Shown: positions 34,636-47,100 of the stretch, one piece after another
Layout: every line of letters begins with the position of its first letter
How positions within the stretch are numbered: the stretch's first letter is position 1
NCBI RefSeq assembly: GCF_921293095.1
Contig: NC_060248.1
Coordinates: 134,118,972 to 134,182,971, forward strand
DNA length: 64,000 nt
Direction of reading: 5' to 3'
Origin: Ischnura elegans
Taxonomy: Eukaryota > Arthropoda > Insecta > Odonata > Coenagrionidae
Made by a program: the position numbers and the translations under genes
The notes under the pieces: generated by a model
What the model saw: the letters and a program-made list of their open reading frames with translations, nothing else
Told to the model about the DNA's origin: nothing
Databases searched by the model: none

Positions 34636-36921
34636 TCATTGAAGGTCATTGACCATTCAAGGTCATTCAAGGTCATTGACCGTTCAAGGTCATTCAAGGT
34701 CATTGACCGTTCAAGGTCATTCAAGGTCATTGACCGTTCAAGGTCATTCAAGGCCATTGATAGTTCAAGGTCATTTAAGGTCATTGACCTTTCAAGGTCA
34801 TTCAAGATCATCGACCTTTCAAGGTCATTCAAGATCATCGACCTTTCAAGGTCATTCAAGGTCATTGACCGTTCAAGGTCATTCAAGGTCATTACCTGTT
34901 CAAGTTCACCCAAGGCCGTTCAATGTCATACAAGGTCATTGTCCGTTCAAGGTTTTCAAAGCCATTGACCTTTCAAGGTCATTCAAGGTCATTGACCGTT
35001 CAGGGTCATTCAAGGTTATTGACCTTTCAAGGTCATTCAAGGTCATTGACCGTTCAAGGTCATTCAAGGTCATTGACCGTTCAAGGTCATTCAAGGCTAT
35101 TGACCGTTCAAGGTCATTCAAGGTCATTGACCGTTGAACGTCACCCAAGGGTAATGATCGTTCAATGTCATTCAAGGTCATTGTCCGTTCAAGGTTTTCA
35201 AAGTCATTGATCTTTAAAGGTCATTCAAGGTCATTGACCGTTGAAAGACATTCAAGGTCATTGACCTTTCATGTTCATTCAAGGTCATTGACCTTTCAAG
35301 GTCATTCAAGGTCATTGACCTTTCAAGGTCATTCAAGGTCATTGACCTTTTATGGTCATTCAAGGTCATTGACCGTTCAAGGTCATTCAAGGTCATTGAC
35401 CGTTGAAGGTCATTCAAGGTCATTGACCGTTCAAGGTCATTCAATGTCATTAACCGTTCAAGGTCACCCAAGGCTATTGATCGTTCAATGTCATACAAGG
35501 TCATTGTCCGTTCAAGGTTTTCAAAGCCATTGACCTTTCAAGGTCATTCAAGGTCATTGACCGTTCAGGGTCATTCAAGGTTATTGACCTTTCAAGGTCA
35601 TTCAAGGTCATTGACCGTTCACGGTCATTCAAGGTCATTGACCGTTCAAAGTCATTCAAGGCTATTGACCGTTCAAGGTCATTCAAGGTCATTGACCGTT
35701 CAAGGTCACCCAAGGCTATTGATCGTTCAATGTCATTCAAGGTCATTCTCCGTTCAAGCTTTTCAAAGTCATTGATCTTTAAAGGTCATTCAAGGTCATT
35801 GACCGTTGAAAGACATTCAAGGTCATTGACCTTTCATGGTCATTCAAGGTCATTAACCGTTCAAGGTCATTCAAGGCTAATGATCGTTCAATGTCATACA
35901 AGGTCATTGTCCGTTCAAGGTTTTCAAAGTCGTTGACCATTCAAGGTCATTCAAGGTCATTGACCTTGCAAGGTCCTTCAAGGTCATTGAATGTTCAAGG
36001 TCATTCAAGGTCATTGACCTTTCAAGGTCATTCAAGGTCATTGCCCATTCAAGGTTTTCAAAGTCATTTACATTTCAAGGTCATTGAAGGTCATTAAACG
36101 TTCAAATTCATTCAAGGTCAATGACCTTTCAAGCTCATTCAAGGTCATTGACCGTTGAAGGTCATTCAAGGTCATTAACCGTTCAAGGTCATTCAAGGCT
36201 ATTTATCGTTAAAGGCCATTCAAGGTCATTGACATTTCAAGGTCATTCAAGGTTATTGACCTTTCAAGGTCATTCAAGGACATTGACCTTTCAAGGTCAT
36301 TCAAGGTCATTAACCGTTCAAGGTCACCCAAGGCTATTGATCGTTCAATGTAATTCAAGGTCACTGTCCATTCAAGGTTTTCAAACTCATTGACCTTTCA
36401 AGGTCATTCAAGGTCATTGACCGTTCAAGGTCATTCAAGGTCATTGACCGTTCAAGGTCATTCAAGGTCATTGACATTTAAAGGTCATTTAAGGTCATTC
36501 AATGCCATTGACCGTTGAAAGCAATTCAATGTCATTGACCTTTCAAGGTCATTCAAGGTCATTGACCGTTCAAGGTCATTCAAGGTTATTCACCTTTCTA
36601 GGTCATTCGAGGTCATTTTAGGTCATTTACCGTTCAAGGTCATTCAAGGTCATTGACCTTTCAAGGTCATTCAAGGTCATTGACCTTTCAAGGTCATTCA
36701 AGGTCATTGAATGTTCAAGGTCATTCAAAAACATTGACCTTTCAAGGTCATTCAAGGTCATTCAAGGTCATTGACCGTTCAAGGTCATTCAAGGCTATTG
36801 ATCGTTCAATGTCATTCAAAGTCATTGACCGTTGAAGGTAATTCAAAGTCACCTCTTCAAGGTTTTTCAAGGTCATTGACCGGGTAAGGTCATTCAAGGT
36901 TATTGACCGTTCAAGGTCATT
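34636..36921 (+). repeat. 27-bp satellite array A11
   Basis: Close relative of A2 and A3, including AAGATCATCGACC units near 34,805 and 34,832. It has one more standard unit at the start than A2. It ends with the ACCGGGTAAGGTCATT signature near 36,879. Confidence 0.93.
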
Positions 36922-38138
36922 TAAAAAATTAAATTTAAAAATAATAAAGGGTTATTTTTGTATGAATGTTCTTACTAATATACGCTAGTTCTCTACCGGA
37001 AATGATAAAATGAAAAATGTCAGTTTTATATGAATATTCTTCTTAGGAACACGAATCTACACTCGCAATGAAAAAATTAAAAAAGTGAGATTGAATGAAT
37101 ATTCCTATTACAAACGCAAATTTACTTCTCAAAATGAAAACATTAAAAAAGTGAGTTTGATATGGTTTTTCTTGTTACAAACACTAATTGACCACTCGAA
37201 ATGAAAAAAATTAAGGTGAGTTTGGTATTACTATTCTTGTTACAAACGCGAATTCACCACTCGAAACGAAAAATTTAAAGAAGTGATTTCGATATTCTTG
37301 TTACAAAGGCGAATTCATTTTTAAAAACGAAAGTAATAAAAAAGTGAGAATATCTTACTACAAACGCGAAGTCATCACTGGAAATGAAAAAAATAAAAAG
37401 TAAGTTTTATATTAATTTTCTTGTTACAAACGCAATTTCAACTCTCGAAATGAAAATATTTAAAAAAAGTGAGTTTGATGAGAATATTCTTGTAACAAAA
37501 TGCGAATTCACTACTCAAAATGAAAAAAATTAAAAATGTGTATTTGATAGAGATTTTCTTGTTACAAACACAAATTCACCGCTCAAAATGAAATAATTAA
37601 AAAGGTGAGTTTGATATGAATATTCTTGTTACAAACGTGAATTCACTACTAAAAATGGAAAAAATTAAAGTGTCTTTCATATGAGTTCAAATGAAAATAT
37701 TAAAAAAGTGAGTTTTACATGTTTTTTCTTGCTACAATTGCGAAATCAGCACTCGCAAAGCAAAACTTAAAAAGTGAGATTGATCTGAATATTCTTGTTA
37801 CCAAAACGAACTTTTACTCGAAATGAAAAATTAAATAATTGAGTTCGATAAAGTTTTTATGTTTGAAACACGAGTTCACCTCACGCAATGACAAATAAAA
37901 AATTAATTTTATATAAGTATTCTTGCTAAACACTCGAATTTGCACACGAAATGAAAAAATTAAAAATGTGAGTTTGATATTAAGATTCTTGTTATAAAAA
38001 CGAATTCACCACGCGAAATGTAAAAATTAAAAAGTTTGTTTGATATGAAGTCTTGTCACAAACACAAGTTAACAACTCGAATTGAAAAAATTAAAAAAGT
38101 GAGTTTGATATGAATATTCTAATTAGAAACGCAAATGT
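36922..38138 (-). repeat. 67-bp satellite array B9, 3' truncated
   Basis: Copy of B2/B3 that stops at AGAAACGCAAATGTTCATTC, short of its usual end, and fuses directly to 27-bp units. Confidence 0.9.
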
Positions 38139-41100
38139 TCATTCAAGGTCATCAAATGCAAAACATTCAAGGTCATTCAAGATCATCGACCTTTCAAGGT
38201 CATTCAAGGTCATTGACCGTTCAAGGTCATTCATGGTCATTACCCGTTCAAGGTCAAACAAGGCCGTTCAATGTCATACAAGGTCATTGTCCGTTCAAGG
38301 TTTTCAAAGCCATTGACCTTTCAAGGTCATTCAAGGTCATTGACCGTTCAGGGTCATTCAAGGTTATTGACCTTTCAAGGTCATTCAAGGTCATTGACCG
38401 TTCAAGGTCATTCAAGGTCATTGACCGTTCAAGGTCATTCAAGGCTATTGACCGTTCAAGGTCATTCAAGGTCATTGACCGTTGAACGTCACCCAAGGCT
38501 AATGATCGTTCAATGTCATTCAAGGTCATTGTCCGTTCAAGGTTTTCAAAGTCATTGATCTTTAAAGGTCATTCAAGGTCATTGACCGTTGAAAGACATT
38601 CAAGGTCATTGACCTTTCATGTTCATTCAAGGTCATTGACCTTTCAAGGTCATTCAAGGTCATTGACCATTCATGGTCATTCAAGGTCATTGACCGTTCA
38701 AGGTCATTCAAGGTCATTGACCGTTGAAGGTCATTCAAGGTCATTGACCGTTCAAGGTCATTCAAGGTCATTGACCGTTCAAGGTCATTCAATGTCATTA
38801 ACCGTTCAAGGTCACCCAAGGCTATTGATCGTTCAATGTCATACAAGGTCATTGTCCGTTCAAGGTTTTCAAAGCCATTGACCTTTCAAGGTCATTCAAG
38901 GTCATTGACCGTTCAGGGTTATTCAAGGTTATTGACCTTTCAAGGTCATTGACCGTTCAAAGTCATTCAAGGCTATTGACCGTTCAAGGTCATTCAAGGT
39001 CATTGACCGTTCAAGGTCACCCAAGGTTATTGATCGTTCAATGTGATTCAAGGTCATTCTCCGTTCAAGGTTTTCAAAGTCATTGATCTTTAAAGGTCAT
39101 TCAAGGTCATTGACCGTTGAAAGACATTCAAGGTCATTGACCTTTCATGGTCATTCAAGGTCATTAACCGTTCAAGGTCATTCAAGGCTATTGATCGTTC
39201 AATGTCATACAAGGTCATTGTCCGTTCAAGGTTTTCAAAGTCGTTGACCATTCAAGGTCATTCAAGGTCATTGACCTTGCAAGGTCCTTCAAGGTCATTG
39301 AATGTTCAAGGTCATTCAAGGTCATTGACCTTTCAAGGTCATTCAAGGTCATTGCCCATTCAAGGTTTTCAAAGTCATTTACATTTCAAGGTCATTGAAG
39401 GTCATTAAACGTTCAAATTCATTCAAGGTCAATGACCTTTCAAGCTCATTCAAGGTCATTGACCGTTGAAGGTCATTCAAGGTCATTAACCGTTCAAGGT
39501 CATTCAAGGCTATTTATCGTTAAAGGCCATTCAAGGTCATTGACATTTCAAGGTCATTCAAGGTTATTGACCTTTCAAGGTCATTCAAGGACATTGACCT
39601 TTCAAGGTCATTCAAGGTCATTAACCGTTCAAGGTCACCCAAGGCTATTGATCGTTCAATGTCATTCAAGGTCATTGACCTTTCAAGGTCATTCAAGGTC
39701 ATTGACCTTTCATGGTCATTCAAGGTCATTGACCGTTCAAGGTCATTCAAGGTCATTGACCGTTGAAGGTCATTCAAGGTCATTGACCGTTCAAGGTCAT
39801 TCAAGGTCATTGACCGTTCAAGGTCATTCAATGTCATTAACCGTTCAAGGTCACCCAAGGCTATTGATCGTTCAATGTCATACAAGGTCATTGTCCGTTC
39901 AAGGTTTTCAAAGCCATTGACCTTTCAAGGTCATTCAAGGTCATTGACCGTTCAGGGTTATTCAAGGTTATTGACCTTTCAAGGTCATTCAAGGTCATTG
40001 ACCGTTCACGGTCATTCAAGGTCATTGACCGTTCAAAGTCATTCAAGGCTATTGACCGTTCAAGGTCATTCAAGGTCATTGACCGTTCAAGGTCACCCAA
40101 GGCTATTGATCGTTCAATGTCATTCAAGGTCATTCTCCGTTCAAGGTTTTCAAAGTCATTGATCTTTAAAGGTCATTCAAGGTCATTGACCGTTGAAAGA
40201 CATTCAAGGTCATTGACCTTTCATGGTCATTCAAGGTCATTAACCGTTCAAGGTCATTCAAGGCTATTGATCGTTCAATGTCATACAAGGTCATTGTCCG
40301 TTCAAGGTTTTCAAAGTCGTTGACCATTCAAGGTCATTCAAGGTCATTGACCTTGCAAGGTCCTTCAAGGTCATTGAATGTTCAAGGTCATTCAAGGTCA
40401 TTGACCTTTCAAGGTCATTCAAGGTCATTGCCCATTCAAGGTTTTCAAAGTCATTTACATTTCAAGGTCATTGAAGGTCATTAAACGTTCAAATTCATTC
40501 AAGGTCAATGACCTTTCAAGCTCATTCAAGGTCATTGACCGTTGAAGGTCATTCAAGGTCATTAACCGTTCAAGGTCATTCAAGGCTATTTATCGTTAAA
40601 GGCCATTCAAGGTCATTGACATTTCAAGGTCATTGAAGGTTATTGACCTTTCAAGGTCATTCAAGGACATTGACCTTTCAAGGTCATTCAAGGTCATTAA
40701 CCGTTCAAGGTCACCCAAGGCTATTGATCGTTCAATTTAATTCAAGGTCATTGTCCATTTAAGGTTTTCAAACTCATTGACCTTTCAAGGTCATTCAAGG
40801 TCAATTACCGTTCAAGGTCATTCAAGGTCATTGACCATACAAGGTCATTCAAGGTCATTGACCGTTAAAGGTCATTTAAGGTCATTCAAGGCCATTGACC
40901 GTTGAAAGCAATTCAATGTCATTGACCTTTCAAGGTCATTCAAGGTCATTGACCGTTCAAGGTCAATTAAGGTTATTGACCTTTCTAGGTTATTCGAGGT
41001 CATTTTAGGTCATTTACCGTTCAAGGTCATTCAAGGTCATTGACCTTTCAAGGTCATTCAAGGTCATTGAATGTTCAAGGTCATTCAAAAACATTGACCT

Positions 41101-41284
41101 TTCAAGGTCATTCAAGGTCATTCAAGGTCATTGACCGTTCAAGGTCATTCAAGGCTATTGATCGTCCAATGTCATTCAAAGTCATTGACCGTTGAAGGTA
41201 ATTCAAAGTCATTACCTCTTCAAGGTTTTTCAAGGTCATTGACCGGGTAAGGTCATTCAAGGTTATTGACCGTTCAAGGTCATT
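38139..41284 (+). repeat. 27-bp satellite array A12
   Basis: The longest A array. It starts without a junction segment, then contains two successive copies of the block found in A11: GGTCAATGACCTTTCAAGC marks them near 39,427 and 40,500. It ends with the ACCGGGTAAGGTCATT signature near 41,242. Confidence 0.93.
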
Positions 41285-42614
41285 TAAAAAATTAAATTTA
41301 AAAATAATAAAGAGTTATTTTTGTATGAATGTTCTTACTAATAAACGCTAGTTCTCTACCGGAAATGATAAAATGAAAAATGTCAGTTTTATATGAATAT
41401 TCTTCTTAGGAACACGAATCTACACTCGCAATGAAAAAATTAAAAAAGTGAGATTGAATGAATATTCCTATTACAAACGCAAATTTACTTCTCAAAATGA
41501 AAACATTAAAAAAGTGAGTTTGATATGGTTTTTCTTGTTACAAACACTAATTGACCACTCGAAATGAAAAAAATTAAGGCGAGTTTGGTATTACTATTCT
41601 TGTTACAAACGCGAATTCACCACTCGAAACGAAAAATTTAAAGAAGTGATTTCGATATTCTTGTTACAAAGGCGAATTCATTTTTAAAAACGAAAGTAAT
41701 AAAAAAGTAAGTATATCTTACTACAAACGCGAAGTCATCACTGGAAATGAAAAAAATAAAAAGTAAGTTTTATATTAATTTTCTTGTTACAAACGCAATT
41801 TCAACTCTCGAAATGAAAATATTTAAAAAAAGTGAGTTTGATGAGAATATTCTTGTAACAAAATGCGAATTCACTACTCAAAATGAAAAAATTTAAAAAT
41901 GTGTATTTGATAGAGATTTTCTTGTTACAAACACAAATTCACCGCTCAAAATGAAATAATTAAAAAGGTGAGTTTGATATGAATATTCTTGTTACAAACG
42001 TGAATTCACTACTAAAAATGAAAAAAATTAAAGTGTCTTTCATATGAGTTCAAATGAAAATATTAGAAAAGTGAGTTTTACATGTTTTTTCTTGCTACAA
42101 TTGCGAAATCAGCACTCGCAAAGCAAAACTTAAAAAGTGAGATTGATCTGAATATTCTTGTTACCAAAACGAACTTTTACTCGAAATGAAAAATTAAATA
42201 ATTGAGTTCGATAAAGTTTTTATGTTTGAAACACGAGTTCACCTCACGCAATGACAAATAAAAAATTAATTTTATATAAGTATTCTTGCTAAACACTCGA
42301 ATTTGCACACGAAATGAAAAAATTAAAAATGTGAGTTTGATATTAAGATTCTTGTTATAAAAACGAATTCACCACGCGAAATGTAAAAATTAAAAAGTTT
42401 GTTTGATATGAAGTCTTGTCACAAACACAAGTTAACAACTCGAATTCAAAAAATTAAAAAAGTGAGTTTGATATGAATATTCTTATTACAAACGCTAATA
42501 TTCACTCGAAATGAAAAAATGAAATATATGAGTTTTATATGAATATTCTTGATCCAAACACGATTTCCCAACTCGAAATGAAAAAATTAAAAAAGTGAGT
42601 GTGATATGATGTAA
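41285..42614 (-). repeat. 67-bp satellite array B10
   Basis: Complete B array of the B2/B3 type. Its last monomers end in GATATGATGTAATGCG, as in B3. Confidence 0.92.
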
Positions 42615-42733
42615 TGCGTTGGGTTGGGTAGGTTGGATATCGGTGATAAGTTTCATTTCTAATGCATTAATAGCTTAAAATATTCTACGACCTGTTGTCC
42701 CATTGCGAGGTCACTCAAGGACATGAACAAAAG
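42615..42733 (+). repeat. B-to-A junction J8, variant form
   Basis: Shares the GCGTTGGGTTGGGTAGG start and the CATTGCGAGGTCACTC core with J3 at 10,780. Confidence 0.83.
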
Positions 42734-43575
42734 TCATTGAAGGTCATTGACCGTACAAGGTCATTCAAGGTCATTGACCGTTCAAGGTATTCAAGGTCAT
42801 TGACCGTTCAAGGTCATTCAAGGTCATTGACCGATCAAGGTCATTCAAGGCTATTGATCGTTCAAGGTCATTTAAGTTCATTGACCTTTCAAGGTCATTC
42901 AAGGTCATTGACTTTTCAAGGTCATTCAAGATCATCGACCTTTCAAGGTCATTCAAGAGAATCGACCTTTCAAGGTCATTCAAGGTCATTGATCGTTCAA
43001 GGTCATTCAAGGCCATTAACCGTTCAAGGTCATCCAAGGCTTTTGTTCGTTCAATGTCATACAAGGCCATTGTCCGTTCAAGGTTTTCAAAGCCATTGAC
43101 CTTTCAAGGTCATTCAAGGTCATTGACCGTTCAAGGTCATTCAAGGTTATTGACCTTTCAAGGTCATTCAAGGTCATTGACCGTTCAAGGTCATTCAAGA
43201 TCATTGACCGTTCAAGGTCATTCAAGGCTATTGACCGTTCAAGGTCATTCAAGGTCATTGACCGTTAAAGGTCACCCAAGGCTATTGATCGTTCAATGTC
43301 ATTCAAGGTCATTGTCCGTTCAAGGTTTTCAAAGTTATTGATATTTAAAAGTCATTCAAGGTCATTGACCGTTGAAAGTCATTCAAGGTCATTGACCTTT
43401 CATGGTCATTCAAGGTCATTGACGTTTCAAGCTCATTCAAGGTCATTGACCGTTCAAGGTCATTCAAGGCTATTGATCGTTCAATGCCACTCAATGTCAT
43501 TGACCGTTGACGGTAATTAAATGTCATTAACTCTTCAAGGTCCTTCAAGATCGTTGAACGGGTAAGGTCATTCAA
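42734..43575 (+). repeat. 27-bp satellite array A13
   Basis: Last standard A array, related to A4. It carries the TTCAATGCCACTC / GAACGGGTAAGGTC terminal block near 43,480-43,570. Unlike every other signature-bearing array it is followed not by a 67-bp array but by family E. Confidence 0.92.
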
Positions 43576-44162
43576 GGTCATGGATCTTTCAAGGTCAAAG
43601 AAGATTATTTACATCGCTACTCCACGAATGTCATTGACCTTTAAAGCTCCACAAAAATCGTTGACCTTTCAAGATAAAAGAAGGTTGTTGACATCTCGAC
43701 TCCACGAACGTCATTGACCTATCGCCCTCCACGAAGGTCATTGCCTTTTCAAGGTCAAAGAAGGTGAGTTACCTCTTTACTTCAAGGAGGTCAGTTACCT
43801 CTTTACTTCAAGAATGTCGTTTACCTTTCAAGGTCCACGAGGGTCAATGTTGTATACATCTCGACCCCACGAAGGTCATTGACTTTTCAAGGACAAACAA
43901 TATCATTGACATCGCGACTTCACGAAGTCATTGTGTTTCCAAGGTCAAAGACGTCATATACATCTCGACTCCACGAAGTTCATTGGCCTTAAGGCTCTAC
44001 GAAGGACATTGGCTTTTCAAGGTCGAAGAAGGTTGTATACATCTCGACCCCACGAAGGTCATTGGCCTTTCAAGGTCAAAGGTCGTTGACTCCTTAAACT
44101 CCTCGAACCTTCAACTTCAAAAAAGGTCATTCAATTTTTCGGCTCCACGAATGTCAATGGCC
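43576..44162 (+). repeat. 27/53-bp satellite array E1
   Basis: Diverged relatives of the 27-bp unit. Typical units are CATTGACCTTTCAAGG + TCAAAGAAGGT (27 bp) and CATTGACATCTCGACTCC + ACGAAGGT (26 bp), often alternating as a 53-bp dimer. AAGGTCATTGACC is retained while spacers change. The block is repeated with few changes at 53,202-53,859. A 154-codon open frame (43,764-44,228) is a repeat by-product. Confidence 0.88.
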
Positions 44163-47100
44163 AATTTATCTCTCCTCATTAAAATCGCGTTTACAACAAG
44201 GATTTTCCATTTAAAGTCACATTTTTAATTTTTTATCTCTCCGCGTTAAAATCGCGTTTATAACAATGATTTTTCATATCAAGTCAAATTTTGAATATAT
44301 TATCTCTTTTCATTAAAATCGCGTTTATAACAAGGATTTTCCATTTCAAGTCACATTTTAATTTTTTATCTTTACTCAGTAAAATCGCGTTTATAACAAG
44401 GATTTTCCACTTGGTGTCACTTTTTTAATTTTTAATCTCTCAACTGTAAAATCGCGTTTATAATAAGAAATTTCCATTTCAAGTCAGATTTTAATTTCTT
44501 ATCTCTCCACTGTAAAATCGCTTTTACAACAAGGATTTTCCATTAATAGTCACATTCCTAATTTTTTTCTCTCCTTACTAAAATCGCGTTTATATGAATG
44601 ATATTCCATTAAGAGTCACATTCCTAATTTTTTTCTCTCCTTACTAAAATCGCGTTCATAAGAAGGATTTTCCATTTTAATTCACATTTTTAATCTTTTA
44701 TCTCTCCTCAGTAAAATCGCGTTTTTAACAAGGATTTTTCATATCAAGTCAAATTTTGAATTCATTATCTCATTTCATTAAATTGGCTTTTAAACATGGA
44801 TTTTCCATTTCAAGTCACATTTTAATTTTTTATCTCTCCACTGTAAAATCGCGTTTATAACAAGGATTTTCCATTTAGAGTCACATTCCTAATTTTTTAT
44901 CTCTCCTTACTAAAATCGCGTTTATAAGAATGATTTTCCATTTCAAGTCACATTTTTAATCTTTTATATCTCCTCAGTAAAATCGCGTACATAAGAAGGA
45001 TTTTCCATTTAGAGTCATATTTTTAATCTTTTATCTCTCCTGAGTAAAATCGCGTTTATAACAAGGATTTTGTATTTCAAGTCACATTCCTAATTTTTTA
45101 TCTCTCCTGAGTAAAATCGCGTTTATAACAAGGATTTTGTATTTCAAGTCACATTCCTAATTTTTTATCTCTTTTTAGTAAAATCGCGTTTAAAAAAAAG
45201 ATTTTCCATTTCAAATCACATTTTTAATTTTTTATCTCTCCTCAGTAAAATCGCGTTTATAAAAAAGATTTTCCATTTCAAGTCACATTTTTAATTTCTT
45301 ATCTCTCCTCAGTAAAATTGCGTTTATAAAAAAGATTTTCCATTTCAAGTCACATTTTAATTTTTTATCTTTACTCAGTAAAATCGCGTTTATAACAAGG
45401 ATTTTCCACTTGGTGTCACTTTTTTAATTTTTAATCTCTCAACTGTAAAATCGCGTTTAAATTAAGAAATTTCCATTTCAAGTCACATTTTAATTTCTTA
45501 TCTCTCCACAGTAAAATCGCTTTTACAACAAGGATTTTCCATTAAGAGTCACATTCCTAATTTTTTTCTCTCCTTACTAAAATCGTGTTTATAAGAATGA
45601 TTTTCCATTAAGAGTCACATTCCTAATTTTTTTCTCTCCTTACTAAAATCAAGTTCATAAGAAGGATTTTCCATTTCAATTCAAATTTTTCATCTTTTAT
45701 CTCTCCTCAGTAAAATCGCGTTTTTATCAAGGATTTTTCATAACAAGTCAAATTTTGAATTCATTATCTCATTTCATTAAAATCGACTTTAAAATATGAA
45801 TTTTCCATTTCAAGTCACATTCTAATTTTTTATCTCTCTACTGTAAAATCGCGTTTATAACAAGGATTTTCCATTAAGAGTCACATTCCTAATTTTTTTC
45901 TCTCCTTACTAAAATCAAGGTCATAAGAAGGATTTTCCATTTCAAGTCACATTTTTAATCTTTTATATCTCCTCAGTAAAATCGCGTACATAAGAAGGAT
46001 TTTCCATTTAGAGTCATATTTTTAATCTTTTATCTCTCCTGAGTAAAATCGCGTTTATAACAAGGATTTTGTATTTCAAGTCACATTCCTAATTTTTTAT
46101 CTCTTTTTAGTAAAATCGCGTTTAAAAAAAAGATTTTCCATTTCAAATCACATTTTTAATTTTTTATCTCTCCTCAGTAAAATCGCGTTTATAAAAAAGA
46201 TTTTCCATTTCAAGTCACATTTTTAATTTTTTATCTCTCAGTAAAATTGCGTTTATAAAAAAGATTTTCCATTTCAAATCACATTTTTAAGTTTTTATCT
46301 CTCCTCAGTAAAATCGCGTTTATAAAAAAGATTTTCCATTTCAAGTCACATTTTTAATTTTTTATCTCTACACTGTAAAATCGCATTTATAAGTGGAATT
46401 TTCCATTTCAAGCCACATTTTTAATATTTTCTCTCTCCACTGTTAAATCGCATTTATAACAAGATATTTTCCATTTCAAGTCATATCTTTAATTTTTTAT
46501 CTGTCCTCTGTAAATTCGCGTTTATCAAAAGGATTTTCCATTTTAAATCACATTTATACTTTTTTATTTCTCCTCAGTAAAATCGAGTTTATAACAAGGA
46601 TTTTCCATTTTAAGACTCATTTTTAATTTTATCTCTCTCCACTGTAAAATCGCGTTTATAACAACGATTTTCTATTTCTAGTCACATTTTTAATTTTTTA
46701 TTTCTCCTCACTAAATTCGCGTTTATAACAAGGATTTTCCATTTCAAGTCACATTTTTAATTTTTTATTTCTCAACTGTAAAATCGCGTAAGTAAAAAAG
46801 ATTTTCCATTTCATGTCACATTTTTAATTTTTTATCTCTTCACTGTAAAATCGCCTTGTATAATATGGATTTTACACATGGAGTAACATTTTTCATTTTT
46901 TTCTCTCTCCGATGTAAAATCGAATTAATAAAAAGGATTTTCCATTTCAAGTCTCATTTTTAATTTTTTATCTCTCCTTAGTAAAATTGCGATTTTTGCA
47001 CATGGATTTTCCATTTCAAGGGACATTTTTAAATTTTTATTTATTCACTGTAAAGTCGCATTAGTCGCATTAGTCACATTTTTAATTTTTTATCTCTCCG

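Noticed and set aside
258-43520. Numerous open frames of 60-240 codons over the 27-bp arrays, both strands
   Set aside because: All encode 9-residue periodic peptides that follow from a 27-bp unit lacking stops. The frames are open at once on both strands, start and stop at variant monomers, and show no domain.
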